Below the pieces are notes generated by a model. The model was not told the DNA's origin, did no database searches, and was given only the letters and a program-made list of their open reading frames with translations. The position numbers were made by a program, and so were the translations under genes. 64,000 bases of DNA from Cohnella rhizosphaerae (lineage in GTDB: Bacteria > Bacillota > Bacilli > Paenibacillales > Paenibacillaceae), in the NCBI RefSeq assembly GCF_029525575.1, contig NZ_JAPDIA010000003.1:1046214-1110213 (forward strand), in the 5' to 3' direction. Positions 30,831 through 38,610 of the stretch are shown here, piece after piece. Positions within the stretch are counted from its first letter, which is position 1, and each line of letters opens with the position of its first letter.

Positions 30831-30973
30831 TGTGACCCGGCAGGATCATGAATGTTTTGTGTTATCGTTCCCTTTAAAGATAGAGATTGCCGGACCGCGG
30901 CCGCGAATTCCTTTTGATGCTTGCTTAAAAGAGCTGGTATAGCCGAGCTTGAAGACGGACATATATAAAGATG

Positions 30974-31001
30974 TTGCAAAAATACCCCCAGGGGGTATAA
31001 T
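30974..31001 (+). promoter_or_regulatory. YdhK promoter with CsoR-like operator
   Basis: TTGCAA (30974-30979) and TATAAT (30996-31001) are 16 bases apart. The palindrome ATACCCCCAGGGGGTAT (30982-30998) fills the spacer and overlaps the -10. TACCC-GGGTA dyads of this kind are bound by CsoR-family copper repressors, so copper induction of the downstream gene is likely. No csoR gene is in the window. Confidence 0.75.
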
Positions 31002-31037
31002 GGCGTAGTATATTATCCGTTTAAAAGGAGTTGACGC

Positions 31038-31592
31038 TTGAAAATGAGAAGACGTTTGGCGTTGCTCTGCCTTGCGGCCGTGCTGGCTGCGAGCGGGTGC
31101 GGGAATACGAAGGATAACGAAGCTGAACCAAGCAGTCCATCAAGCGGCATGACTCATACGGATATGAGTCACGGCGGGGACGTTCCTGCCGGATTGACGG
31201 AAGCTGCCGCCCCGACTTTCAAAGTGGGGAGTCGGGCCGTCATTCAGGCAGACCACATGCCAGGGATGAAAGGCGCTGCCGCAACGATCGTGGGGGCTTA
31301 CGATACGACCGCGTACGTTGTCACCTATACGCCTACAACCGGCGGCGAACCTGTGAAAGATCATAAATGGGTCATTCATCAGGAGTTGAAGGAGGCGGGG
31401 GACAAGCCGTTCGAGCCTGGTTCGGAAGTCGTCATCGAAGCGGATCACATGCCGGGAATGAAAGGCGCGACGGGCAAGATTGAATCGGCGGAAGCGACCA
31501 CGGTTTATATGGTTGATTACGCTCCCACGACAGGCGGAGAGACCGTCAAAAACCATAAGTGGGTTACAGAAAGCGAACTGTCCGCCAAGTAA
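31038..31592 (+). CDS. ydhK: YdhK-family (DUF1541) lipoprotein
   Basis: A 184-residue lipoprotein with lipobox ASGC (Cys21) and a Met/His-rich tether (GMTHTDMSHGG), followed by two copies of the DUF1541 unit. Each contains ADHMPGMKGA and, 30 residues later, YTPTTGGEPVKDHKWV or YAPTTGGETVKNHKWV. The repeated HMPGM sites are natural soft-metal ligands. TTG at 31038 is chosen because AAAGGAG lies 7 bases upstream; the ATG six bases later is spaced poorly. The CsoR-type operator in its promoter supports a copper-handling role at the cell surface, though the biochemical function of the family is not established. Confidence 0.85.
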   Translation: MKMRRRLALLCLAAVLAASGCGNTKDNEAEPSSPSSGMTHTDMSHGGDVPAGLTEAAAPTFKVGSRAVIQADHMPGMKGAAATIVGAYDTTAYVVTYTPTTGGEPVKDHKWVIHQELKEAGDKPFEPGSEVVIEADHMPGMKGATGKIESAEATTVYMVDYAPTTGGETVKNHKWVTESELSAK

Positions 31593-31624
31593 GTTTGGAA
31601 CCTCGGAAGGCTATTTTGGAGTAA

Positions 31625-31652
31625 TAAAAAAAGCGACCCCTGCGGGGTCGCC
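31625..31652 (-). terminator. Terminator of cytochrome c gene
   Basis: GGCGACCCC and GGGGTCGC form a tight stem with a 3-base loop; on the minus strand it is followed by TTTTTTT. It may also slow plus-strand transcription from ydhK. Confidence 0.8.
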
Positions 31653-31661
31653 GGATTACGC

Positions 31662-32039
31662 TTATTTTTTCGCCGCCAACCAAGACGTCAGCGTGGCGAT
31701 CTGCTCGTCCGTCAGCGTGCCCTTGAAGGCCGGCATGCCGCCCCCGCCGTTCAGGATCTGCTTGTGGATGTCCGCTTCGGACATGTCCGCTCCGACTTTC
31801 GTCAGCGCCGGGCCCATGCCGCCTTGCAATTGATCGCCGTGGCAGGCCAGGCAATTGCTCTTGTAGATGGCGGTCGCGGCCTCCGCATCGACTGCGGCGG
31901 GCGCTTCGCCGGCGGATGCGGAAGGCGCGGCCTCGTGCGTTCCGCCGGACGGCTCTTTGTCCCTGAGGGAGAAAAACACCATTAGGACGGCAATCAAGCA
32001 GCAAGCGGTAATCAATCCGGGCATGAACCATTTTTTCAT
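31662..32039 (-). CDS. Small membrane-anchored cytochrome c (c550/c551 type)
   Basis: A 125-residue mono-haem cytochrome. An N-terminal helix (LITACCLIAVLMVFFSL) anchors it, a low-complexity Ala/Ser/Pro/Glu linker follows (about residues 35-56), then the haem domain with CLACH (Cys63-Cys66-His67) and the distal Met in GGGGMPAFKG. This size and layout match CccA-like c550 of Bacilli, which carries electrons to cytochrome oxidase at the outer face of the membrane. It is alone on its strand with its own terminator. Confidence 0.88.
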   Translation of the reverse strand: MKKWFMPGLITACCLIAVLMVFFSLRDKEPSGGTHEAAPSASAGEAPAAVDAEAATAIYKSNCLACHGDQLQGGMGPALTKVGADMSEADIHKQILNGGGGMPAFKGTLTDEQIATLTSWLAAKK

Positions 32040-32196
32040 CGGTCGTGTTCCTCCTTAATCGCATCTTTAAATAAGATTACCCGTTTCTTCGATTGTTAGT
32101 TAGGCCCGAAGGAGCTAATTTTGGCGAAGAGATTCGCGAAGGCGCATTTGTTAACGGCGCATTAAAATTGTTTAATGATTGAAAACGGTTAAAACC

Positions 32197-32221
32197 GGTT
32201 CGCGGCTGTCCCGGCGGGTAA
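32197..32221 (+). promoter_or_regulatory. Possible sigma-B-like stress promoter
   Basis: GGTTCG and GGGTAA are 13 bases apart, resembling the GTTT-N13-GGGTAT layout of general-stress promoters. It lies before a small hydrophilic gene. The match is partial, so this is tentative. Confidence 0.3.
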
Positions 32222-32263
32222 TAATAAGGGCAAGGCCATTCCACCCTTGAAGGAGTGATTCAA

Positions 32264-32479
32264 ATGGCACGAGCAGATCCAGACGTGAGCGCGAGGCGCG
32301 AAGCCACGATGCACGGCGGAGAAGCGAGGGCTAGATCTCCGGATCGTGAACACGACGACGAAGAGTTGGGACGAGCGAATGCCGAATCAAGGGCATCATG
32401 GGATCAGCAGGCCGGGCTGCAGCCTGACATCGGGAACCAGGTTCGTGACGATCACGGCAGGTTCGCGAGCGAGCGCTGA
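32264..32479 (+). CDS. Small very hydrophilic protein
   Basis: 71 residues, rich in Arg, Asp, Glu and Ala, with almost no hydrophobic residues (for example RSPDREHDDEELGRANAESR). It has no signal peptide or predicted fold core. ATG follows AAGGAG at 8 bases, a strong site that argues for real translation. The composition is that of hydrophilin or general-stress small proteins of Bacilli; I cannot name the family. The candidate stress promoter upstream and the DJ-1-type gene downstream fit that reading. Confidence 0.6.
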   Translation: MARADPDVSARREATMHGGEARARSPDREHDDEELGRANAESRASWDQQAGLQPDIGNQVRDDHGRFASER

Positions 32480-32862
32480 GGCCGCCTGACGATGATTCCG
32501 GATAAGAATGGCATGGCAAACTTGCTATCGCCTAAGGACAGGATGTGATTCCGTTGAACCAGGAAGGACAGCGCGGAATCGCGGAACGGCAATAGCGTTC
32601 CGCAGCATCACGGCCAAGGGTTCGAGTTGACGCTTGCTCAGGTCACCGCCACAGCCCGCAACAATCCTCCATGTTCGAATGAGGCAGGGCTTAACAATCG
32701 GGCAACCGTCTGAAATGTTCCCGGCACCCGCGCGAAGCGAACGAACGAATTGTTGTTGTCGAGGATGACCATTTTTAATAGCAGTCATGGAGCAGAACGC
32801 GGCACCGCAAGCCGCGTTCTGCTTCCGTACATAAACAGCGAACAAGAGGTGATTGATTCGAT
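32480..32862. other. 383-bp interval with two hairpins, no gene seen
   Basis: Contains GCGGAACG/CGTTCCGC around 32578-32601 and a very strong 13-bp stem AGCAGAACGCGGC/GCCGCGTTCTGCT at 32791-32823 with a 7-base loop. Neither is followed by a T-run. The second lies 40 bases before the next start codon and may influence its leader. No credible coding frame with a ribosome site is visible. Confidence 0.6.
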
Positions 32863-33405
32863 ATGGCAACCGTCAAGCAAGGGCTCCGCAAGGTCGCGTT
32901 TTTACTGGAGGATGGCTATGAGGATTCGGAAATGCAAAATCCGTACGACGCGCTGGTCGAAAACGGCAACGATATCGACATCATCAGCACCGAGAAAGGC
33001 AAGGAGCTGAAGGGTAAGAAGGGGACGGTCGCGTACACGTCCCATCTGGCGGCGGGCGACGCCAAAGCCGGAGACTATGAGGCGATCGTGATTCCCGGCG
33101 GCGGCTCGCCCGCCAAGCTGCGGGACGATCCGGCGGTCATCGCATTCGTGGCCGAAGCAGACAGCGCAGGCATTCCGATCGCGGCGATCTGTCACGGTCC
33201 GCAGGTGCTTGCGAAGGCGGGCGTGCTCGGCGGCAAAACGCTAACGGCGACCGCGTCCATTCAAGAGGAGGTCGAGGCCGCCGGCGGCGTATTCGTGGAT
33301 CGGGAGGTTGTCGTGGACGGCAATCTGATCACGTCGCGCAAGCCGGAGGACGAGCCGGCGTTCATCCGCGAGACGATCGCGAAAATCGGCGTGACGGCCT
33401 ACTGA
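32863..33405 (+). CDS. DJ-1/PfpI-family protein (general stress protein 18-like)
   Basis: A 180-residue type 1 glutamine-amidotransferase-like protein. Nucleophile Cys sits in the elbow AAICHGPQVLAKAG; the acidic partner is in FLLEDGYEDSEMQNPYDAL, and VIPGGGSPAKLRDDP is the typical preceding loop. Family members act as protein or nucleotide deglycases, glyoxalases or chaperone-like stress proteins; B. subtilis YfkM (GSP18) has this layout. ATG follows AAGAGGTG. Monocistronic, ending in a terminator. Confidence 0.9.
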   Translation: MATVKQGLRKVAFLLEDGYEDSEMQNPYDALVENGNDIDIISTEKGKELKGKKGTVAYTSHLAAGDAKAGDYEAIVIPGGGSPAKLRDDPAVIAFVAEADSAGIPIAAICHGPQVLAKAGVLGGKTLTATASIQEEVEAAGGVFVDREVVVDGNLITSRKPEDEPAFIRETIAKIGVTAY

Positions 33406-33421
33406 GCCGCCGATCGACAGG

Positions 33422-33463
33422 AAAAGGATGCGAGGCGAAGCCGCCGAACGCATCCTTTTTTAT
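33422..33463 (+). terminator. Terminator after DJ-1/PfpI gene
   Basis: AAAAGGATGCG pairs with CGCATCCTTTTT around a 16-base GC-rich loop. It also marks the left edge of the tail locus. Confidence 0.88.
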
Positions 33464-33464
33464 T

Positions 33465-34052
33465 TTACGTGGGCGGCTCGTCTCCCGGCATGGAAGCTTC
33501 ATTTTTTTCGCGGGCGGCCTCCGCGGTCGGTTCCTTCTTCATCTTGCCGATCTCCTCCCATAGCACCGCCTCGAAAGCCCGGCGCTGAAACTGGTCGAGG
33601 CGAACGTCCGCCAGCTCGCAGGTGACGCCGAACCGGCTGGCCAGCAACTGCACCGCCTCCCCGCGAATCGCAGGAAGCTTGATATCCTTGATCATCGAAA
33701 AGGGCATTGAAGCGTAGAGGACGAATCGCTTCGCCTCGGCCTCCTGATGCTCCAGAAAAGCGCGCGGCATGACCGTCTGGTTGCCGGCGTGCCGGAGAAT
33801 ATGACATAGTTCGTGCAAATAATCCTCCCATTGCCGCTCGGCCGTCAAGCGCAGGTCGATAAGCACCGATCGTATTCCCATCCACTCCAAGGCTTTGCTG
33901 GACGCGTTCATATAATGAACCCATACGTCCAACCGATCGGACACTTCCTCGATGGTCAATTGATCCGGTCTCAAAATCCCGGCCCTGTGCCAAAGCGCCT
34001 CGATCCACTGTTCGAGGGGCGTCGGTTGATAATACTGGAGCATCTGCGGCAC
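33465..34052 (-). CDS. ImmA/IrrE-family metallopeptidase
   Basis: A 195-residue zinc peptidase: the HExxH motif is HELCH (in WEDYLHELCHILRHAG) and the third-ligand helix is EHQEAEAKRFVLY. Such proteins (ImmA of ICEBs1, prophage equivalents) cleave the cognate XRE repressor and so trigger induction. It lies 65 bases behind the XRE gene on the same strand, the classic repressor/anti-repressor pairing. The C-terminal 30 residues are charged and poorly ordered. It is probably the switch releasing the tail locus on DNA damage or another stress. Confidence 0.88.
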   Translation of the reverse strand: MPQMLQYYQPTPLEQWIEALWHRAGILRPDQLTIEEVSDRLDVWVHYMNASSKALEWMGIRSVLIDLRLTAERQWEDYLHELCHILRHAGNQTVMPRAFLEHQEAEAKRFVLYASMPFSMIKDIKLPAIRGEAVQLLASRFGVTCELADVRLDQFQRRAFEAVLWEEIGKMKKEPTAEAAREKNEASMPGDEPPT

Positions 34053-34117
34053 CTCGGAATAAGAATGTACGTTCGGTCGGTCGGCGAAAAAGAAACGCCC
34101 AAAGGGCGCCGGCTCGT

Positions 34118-34519
34118 CTATTCATGATCGCGATCCGTTCTGCGGAGACGCTCCTGCTCGCGGATAAACGTCCAAAAACGCAGCATCTCCTCCTGCCGGG
34201 CTTCAGGCGCATCCAAGTAGTCTTTGAAAAATAATCCGTGCTCGGGATTCCGCATGAATTCTTCGAAGGCCGCCGCTTCCGACGGGATGCCCGTCGCTCC
34301 CTCCAGCGTCGAATCGCTGGTCAGACCAAGGAGGTAGTCGGCGGTCGTCTTGTAATATTCGGCGAAACGGCCGAGCATGTCGGGCTCGGGCTTGCGGTCG
34401 TCGGATTCGTAGCGCGAAAGCTGGACATTGCTGATCCCTAATTCCTTGGCAGCGGTCAACTGCGTCTTGCCGAGACGCTCGCGCCGTTCTCTCAGCCGGC
34501 TTCCCAACGTCATGACCAT
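34118..34519 (-). CDS. XRE-family repressor of the tail locus
   Basis: A 133-residue Cro/cI-type protein. Helix-turn-helix: LRERRERLGKTQLTAAKELGISNVQLSRYESDDRKPEPDML, followed by FAEYYKTTADYLLGLT and an acidic C-terminal domain likely used for dimerisation or cleavage. ATG (MVMTLG) is chosen because GGAGG lies 5-6 bases upstream; a longer in-frame reading would cover its own promoter. Divergent from the sigma-factor gene, with a TTGCC-GGCAA dyad in the rightward promoter. Partner of the adjacent ImmA-like peptidase. Confidence 0.88.
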   Translation of the reverse strand: MVMTLGSRLRERRERLGKTQLTAAKELGISNVQLSRYESDDRKPEPDMLGRFAEYYKTTADYLLGLTSDSTLEGATGIPSEAAAFEEFMRNPEHGLFFKDYLDAPEARQEEMLRFWTFIREQERLRRTDRDHE

Positions 34520-34547
34520 CTTTCCCTCCGGTAAGAAGTTCTTTTTT

Positions 34548-34576
34548 ATATTATCATTGATTTTCCGATATGGCAA
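34548..34576 (-). promoter_or_regulatory. Leftward promoter of the repressor gene
   Basis: On the minus strand TTGCCA and TAATAT are 17 bases apart. The -35 overlaps the half-site TTTGCCA, like the arm of the rightward operator, so the repressor may also control itself. Confidence 0.7.
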
Positions 34577-34608
34577 ACCAATTTCCATAAAACCGTTAAA
34601 AAAAGGAA

Positions 34609-34638
34609 TTGACAGTTGCCGAGTTGGCAATATATGAT
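34609..34638 (+). promoter_or_regulatory. Rightward promoter of the tail locus with inverted-repeat operator
   Basis: TTGACA (34609-34614) and TATGAT (34633-34638) are 18 bases apart. The perfect inverted repeat TTGCC-GAGTT-GGCAA (34616-34630) fills the spacer. A further related dyad, CCAATTTGGCAA, lies near 34767-34778. This is the probable repressor target controlling the sigma-factor gene. Confidence 0.78.
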
Positions 34639-34792
34639 GGATTAACAACCACAAATACGAACTTGTGTTCTTATTTTGTGTAATTCTATGAGGTCAAGCC
34701 GTTATACAAATGGACAGAAAATGGATGACATCTGATTTAAAAGGTTTATTAGGTTGGGATTTTACCAATTTGGCAAAGTGGGTGTTCATGAT

Positions 34793-35365
34793 ATGGATGA
34801 GACGACGGTTCAAGCTACGCCGGAAAGCTATCGACAGACGCGCCGTCTGCTGATGATCGCGGCGGACAAGCTTACGCAACGGATGGGGACGCTTGCGACT
34901 GAATCGGGGAAAGCGAGCGAAGCCGGAAAAGCTTGGTCCGAGTTGGACAGGCAGCGCCGGCTGGTTATCGAAATGATCGCGAGCTGCTCCTATATTATCG
35001 ATTGGCTGGAATCCGGACGCATGCCTGGCAACCGAAGGGGCATCGAACGGCGCGCGGGCTATCAGCGTGAGATTCCTACCGATCCTTCCGCGATGGCGGC
35101 CGTGCTGGAAGGGAGGAGCGGCTGCGCGTTGTCGGATGGGGAGGGCGAAAGCGATGCGCCAAGTCTGGCGCTCGAACGCGCGCTCGGCGGGTTGACGGAG
35201 CGGGAACGCGACTGCTTCAGACTGACCCAAGCCGAAGGATTCACGCTCGTCGAGGCGGCGGAGGTGCTGAAGATCAGCAAGTCGAGCGCCGGCACGTACC
35301 TGCTGAGGGCCAGACGCAAGATCGAGGCGAACCTGCAGGAGGGAGGCGGCAGCAGCGTCGGTTAG
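34793..35365 (+). CDS. Sigma-70-type factor of the tail locus (Xpf-like)
   Basis: A protein of about 190 residues whose C-terminus is a clear sigma region 4: LGGLTERERDCFRLTQAEGFTLVEAAEVLKISKSSAGTYLLRARRKIEANL. The N-terminal half is helical and lacks a clear region 2, as in Xpf, the PBSX late-gene positive factor. ATG at 34793 is preferred; an in-frame TTG at 34754 would add 13 residues. Located between repressor operator and structural genes, it should act as the intermediate switch that turns on the tail operon. Confidence 0.82.
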   Translation: MDETTVQATPESYRQTRRLLMIAADKLTQRMGTLATESGKASEAGKAWSELDRQRRLVIEMIASCSYIIDWLESGRMPGNRRGIERRAGYQREIPTDPSAMAAVLEGRSGCALSDGEGESDAPSLALERALGGLTERERDCFRLTQAEGFTLVEAAEVLKISKSSAGTYLLRARRKIEANLQEGGGSSVG

Positions 35366-35472
35366 CTTGTCGTACGAATGCCACCTATAGATGAGGAAGC
35401 GAACATGCGTTCTCAAAAATGGTGGTGCGGCAGGACGCTTCGGCGCGGCGGCATGAAGGAGAGGAAGCTTCG

Positions 35473-35922
35473 ATGAGCGGAGACGGAGGCTGGATGCAGG
35501 CGCTCGCGAGCTGGACGGTGCAGGCGCTTGACGATGTCGAGTGGCAGGTGTACCAGCATGCGTGGCCCGCCGACTATGAGCGGCCTGCCGTGTTGTGGCG
35601 GCTTGCAGGCGCCGAGACGAAGATGGGCAATTCCGCTTACGGCGAGGAGATGCGGCGCTACGCCGGGCACGTGCTCGGGCGGGATGCCGCGGAGGAAGCG
35701 GCCTCGGCCGCACGGTTGACGGGCGCGCTGCGCGCCGCGGTCAAGCTGCCGCTCGACGCGGCGGAGCGGCGGTATTTGCTGGTCGGGGAGACCATGGCCG
35801 ATCTTAAGGCGGATGCGGTCGCGACGGGCCAGCTGAGCCTGACGCTGAGCCGCAAAAACCGACGTTCGGCCGCGACGGCGCCGCTGATGCGCGAGGTCGC
35901 TTTTCAACAAAAAGAAGAATGA
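35473..35922 (+). CDS. Hypothetical tail-locus protein
   Basis: A 149-residue soluble protein, Ala/Arg/Glu-rich and mostly helical (WMQALASWTVQALDDVEWQVYQ at the start). ATG follows GGAGAGGAAG. It precedes the sheath gene in the position where PBSX-type loci carry small tail-completion or connector proteins (XkdI/XkdJ region), but I see no motif that fixes this. Four helices and no Cys; probably part of the particle or its assembly. Confidence 0.6.
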   Translation: MSGDGGWMQALASWTVQALDDVEWQVYQHAWPADYERPAVLWRLAGAETKMGNSAYGEEMRRYAGHVLGRDAAEEAASAARLTGALRAAVKLPLDAAERRYLLVGETMADLKADAVATGQLSLTLSRKNRRSAATAPLMREVAFQQKEE

Positions 35923-35934
35923 GGTGTCCGGCGA

Positions 35935-36132
35935 ATGGCGGGAAAAAAACAAGGCGAAGAAACGGTCGCGACATACGGCAAGGATGAGCTGATCGCCTAT
36001 GCGGGCGAACTGTTCGGCGTCGGTCCGGAAGCGGTGCAAGGCGCCCTGTACGGAACGGACGAAGGGAAACGCTACGACATCGAGGGCGCGAAGGCGCTCG
36101 TCCATAATTTCATGAACAGGAAGGTGAACTGA
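35935..36132 (+). CDS. Small hypothetical tail-locus protein
   Basis: 65 residues (TYGKDELIAYAGELFGVGPEAVQGALYG). It starts 12 bases after the previous stop and ends 2 bases before the sheath gene, so it is co-translated with it. A YqbF-like or N-terminal SAP-type helix pair is possible, but I do not recognise a family. Charged and soluble. The position before the sheath is conserved in Bacilli tail operons. Confidence 0.6.
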   Translation: MAGKKQGEETVATYGKDELIAYAGELFGVGPEAVQGALYGTDEGKRYDIEGAKALVHNFMNRKVN

Positions 36133-36134
36133 GC

Positions 36135-37583
36135 ATGGCTGGAGGCACTTGGAATCAGACGGATCTGCCGGTATTGCCCGGCTTTTATATGGCATTTCGC
36201 TCGGCGGCCGCGGCCGCGGTGCAAGCAGGGGAACGAGGCGTGGTCATCATGCCCGTCAAGGCCCATTGGGGACCGGTCAAGCAATTCGCGGAGGTGAGGA
36301 GCGAGTCCGATATCGCGAAGCTCTACGCGATCGACGAGACGGGCGGCGCTACGGCGTACACGTCGCTCCGCTTCGCGCTGCTCGGCGGCGCGAGCAAGGT
36401 GCTCGCGTACCGGCTGTCGGACGGCACGGACGCGAAGGCGTCCAAGACGCTCAAGGACGGAGCGGGCACGCCGGTCGACGTGCTGAAGCTCGATGCCAAG
36501 CAGACCGGCGCGCGCGGCAACAATTTCAAGGTGACGGTGCAGGTCAATCCGGCGGATGCCGGCCTGAAGGACATCAAGCTGTTCGAAGGCAATACGCTCC
36601 TGCGCACCTTCACCTTCGCCGACGGCTCCGTGCAGGCGGCCGTCGACGCCGTCAACGAGGACGCGGCCAACGTATGGGTGACCGCGTCCAAGATCGCCAG
36701 CGGCAACGGCGCGCTGGCGCCGATCGCCGGCGCCGCGCTGACGGGCGGCGCGTCGGGCATCTCGGGCATCGCGAACGCGGACTACGTGAACGCGCTGTCC
36801 GCCTTCGAGACGCAGACGTTTAACGCAGTCGCGCTCGACGGCATTTCCGACGCGGCGCTGCACGCGAGCTTGGTCGCATGGGTGGCGCGAATTCGCGGCG
36901 AAGGACATGGCGCGATCGCCGTACTCGGCGGCTCGCTTGCGGACGACAAGGCGGCGGATGCCGTCGGCAAAGCCGCGCAGCGCAGCGCTTCCTATAACCA
37001 CGAAGGCATCGTGAACGTCGGCACGGGCGCCGTGCTGGCCGACGTCGAGTACAGCTCCGCGCAGGTGGCGGCGTATGTCGCCGGTCTCATCGCCGGTCAG
37101 CCGCTGAACGGATCGACGACGTACGCGTCCTCGCCGTTCCAGGACGTCGTGCGCCGCTGGACACGCTCCGAGCAGGAACAGGCCGTGCGCGGCGGGGTAT
37201 TTCTCCACGTCCACGACGGCCGTATCGTCAAGGCGCTGCGCGGCGTGAACAGCCTTGTGACGCTGGGGGCCGGCCAGAACGCGGCCTGGAAGAAGATTCG
37301 GACGATCCGCGTGCTCGACAGCGTGAACGCCGATCTCCAGCGCACCGCCGAGGACCAGTACATCGGCAAGGTGAACAACACCGAGGAAGGCCGCCTTGCG
37401 CTCGTCGGCGCCTGCAAGCAGTACATGGCCGCGCTGGCGTCGGCCGGCGTCATCGAAGCGACCGGATACGACGTCGCGGTCGACGCGTCCGTTCCTGCGG
37501 CGGCGGACCAGGTGTTCTTGAAGTGGGAAGCGCGCCTGACCGATGTGGTCGAGCAAATTTTCGGCACGTTTATCGTGCAATAA
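36135..37583 (+). CDS. xkdK: Contractile tail sheath protein (XkdK-like)
   Basis: A 482-residue sheath subunit of the Firmicute PBSX/XkdK type. Starts MAGGTWNQTDLPVLPGFYMAF, the usual lead-in, with the core sheath fold through residues 90-350 and the C-terminal domain with SVNADLQRTAEDQYIGKVNNTEEGRLALVGACKQYM and VFLKWEARLTDVVEQIFGTFIV, a strongly conserved terminal strand that hooks neighbouring subunits. It contracts around the tube on baseplate triggering. The frame is intact over 1.4 kb. Tube gene follows after 19 bases. Confidence 0.93.
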   Translation: MAGGTWNQTDLPVLPGFYMAFRSAAAAAVQAGERGVVIMPVKAHWGPVKQFAEVRSESDIAKLYAIDETGGATAYTSLRFALLGGASKVLAYRLSDGTDAKASKTLKDGAGTPVDVLKLDAKQTGARGNNFKVTVQVNPADAGLKDIKLFEGNTLLRTFTFADGSVQAAVDAVNEDAANVWVTASKIASGNGALAPIAGAALTGGASGISGIANADYVNALSAFETQTFNAVALDGISDAALHASLVAWVARIRGEGHGAIAVLGGSLADDKAADAVGKAAQRSASYNHEGIVNVGTGAVLADVEYSSAQVAAYVAGLIAGQPLNGSTTYASSPFQDVVRRWTRSEQEQAVRGGVFLHVHDGRIVKALRGVNSLVTLGAGQNAAWKKIRTIRVLDSVNADLQRTAEDQYIGKVNNTEEGRLALVGACKQYMAALASAGVIEATGYDVAVDASVPAAADQVFLKWEARLTDVVEQIFGTFIVQ

Positions 37584-37602
37584 AAGAGGGGGACGAGAGA
37601 CC

Positions 37603-38010
37603 ATGATGGATCCGACCAGAGCGATTCTCGGCACGTACGGACAAGTGTTCATCGACGGCAACTGGCAGACGAATATCAACCACCTGGAGGCTTCGGTCGA
37701 GGTGGAGAAGCGGGAGCTCAAGCTTGCCGGCTCGGAATGGACGCAGCACAAGCTCGGCGCCAAGAAAGGCACCGGCACGATGAGCGGCTACAAGGTGACG
37801 AGCGACATGATCTCGCGCGGCTTCGCCAAGTTCGAGATCATTAACAAGCTGTCCGATCCGGAAGCCTACGGCTTCGAACGTATCCGGCTGTCGAACTGCG
37901 TAGCGGACAAGCTGCAGCTGGCCAACTGGACCGCGGGCGAGGAAGTGGCGGAAGAGACGGCATTTACGTTCGAGGGCTACGAGCTGCTCGATCCGATCAA
38001 GGCGAACTAA
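37603..38010 (+). CDS. xkdM: Tail tube protein (XkdM-like)
   Basis: A 135-residue tube subunit: ILGTYGQVFIDGNWQTNINHLEASVEVEKRELKLAGSEWTQHKLGAKKGTGTMSGYKVTSDMI, the diagnostic beta-barrel entry of XkdM/phi-like tube proteins. Hexameric rings of it form the rigid inner tube. ATG follows GAGGGGGACGAGAG. Next to the sheath gene, as in all contractile systems. Length is normal. Confidence 0.92.
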   Translation: MMDPTRAILGTYGQVFIDGNWQTNINHLEASVEVEKRELKLAGSEWTQHKLGAKKGTGTMSGYKVTSDMISRGFAKFEIINKLSDPEAYGFERIRLSNCVADKLQLANWTAGEEVAEETAFTFEGYELLDPIKAN

Positions 38011-38024
38011 GGGAGGCGTCAGGC

Positions 38025-38603
38025 ATGACGATCGATATCGGTCAAATGACGGAAGAGCAAGTGCTGCAGCGGCTGCTCGACGCCGATGCGCTGCCCGAGC
38101 GCACGGTGCTGCTGGAGCGGCTCGGCATTCCGGTTAAGATCCGGGGCCTCACGGGCAAGCAGGTGTTCGGCATCCGCGAACGATGCACGGAACGCAAAGA
38201 AAGGCGAGGCCAGACCGTCGAGCGGCTCGACGAAGAGCTCTTTAACGTGTCGCTGATCGCGGCGTCCACCGTGTCGCCCGCTTGGGGCGACGGCAAGCTG
38301 CTCGCCAAGTTCAGCGCGAGCAGCGCCGAAGAGGTCGTCAAGCGCATCCTGCTCGCCGGAGAACTGTCGGCGCTCGGCGACGTCGTGCTCGACCTCTCCG
38401 GCTTCAATACGGAGCTCGAAGACGTAAAAAAACTGATCGCCTCCGGGGCGCTGGCCGGCATGCTCCATGCCATCTGGGTCCGGCACCATCTGCGCCCCGG
38501 ACAGTTCTGGCTGCTTCCCGGGGGGGAGCAGCTCTTTTTGATGGCGAGCATGGAGCTCGAGCTCGAAGCCGAGCGCGGCCAGAACGGCGGGAAAGGAGGT
38601 TAG
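38025..38603 (+). CDS. xkdN: Tail assembly chaperone (XkdN-like)
   Basis: A 192-residue acidic helical protein placed between tube and tape measure, the canonical site of the tape-measure chaperone. Landmarks: EEQVLQRLLDADALPERTVLLERLGIPVKIRGLTGKQVFGIRERCT and the C-terminal GMLHAIWVRHHLRPGQFWLLPGGE. A G7 run at 38520-38526 is present, yet the frame continues sensibly through it; a one-base shift would reach a stop soon after. I see no convincing programmed frameshift. Terminates 7 bases before the tape measure ATG. Confidence 0.82.
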   Translation: MTIDIGQMTEEQVLQRLLDADALPERTVLLERLGIPVKIRGLTGKQVFGIRERCTERKERRGQTVERLDEELFNVSLIAASTVSPAWGDGKLLAKFSASSAEEVVKRILLAGELSALGDVVLDLSGFNTELEDVKKLIASGALAGMLHAIWVRHHLRPGQFWLLPGGEQLFLMASMELELEAERGQNGGKGG

Positions 38604-38610
38604 GCGACAG

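Noticed and set aside
33465..34519. XRE plus ImmA-type pair as a toxin-antitoxin system (RES-Xre-like)
   Set aside because: The peptidase has HELCH and is of ImmA type, the pair is divergent from a sigma factor and tail genes, and the promoter dyad fits a prophage-type switch.
38500..38603. Programmed frameshift in the tail chaperone at the G7 run
   Set aside because: The in-frame product ends normally next to the tape measure; a one-base shift meets a stop soon after, and no slippery heptamer with a downstream extension is seen.
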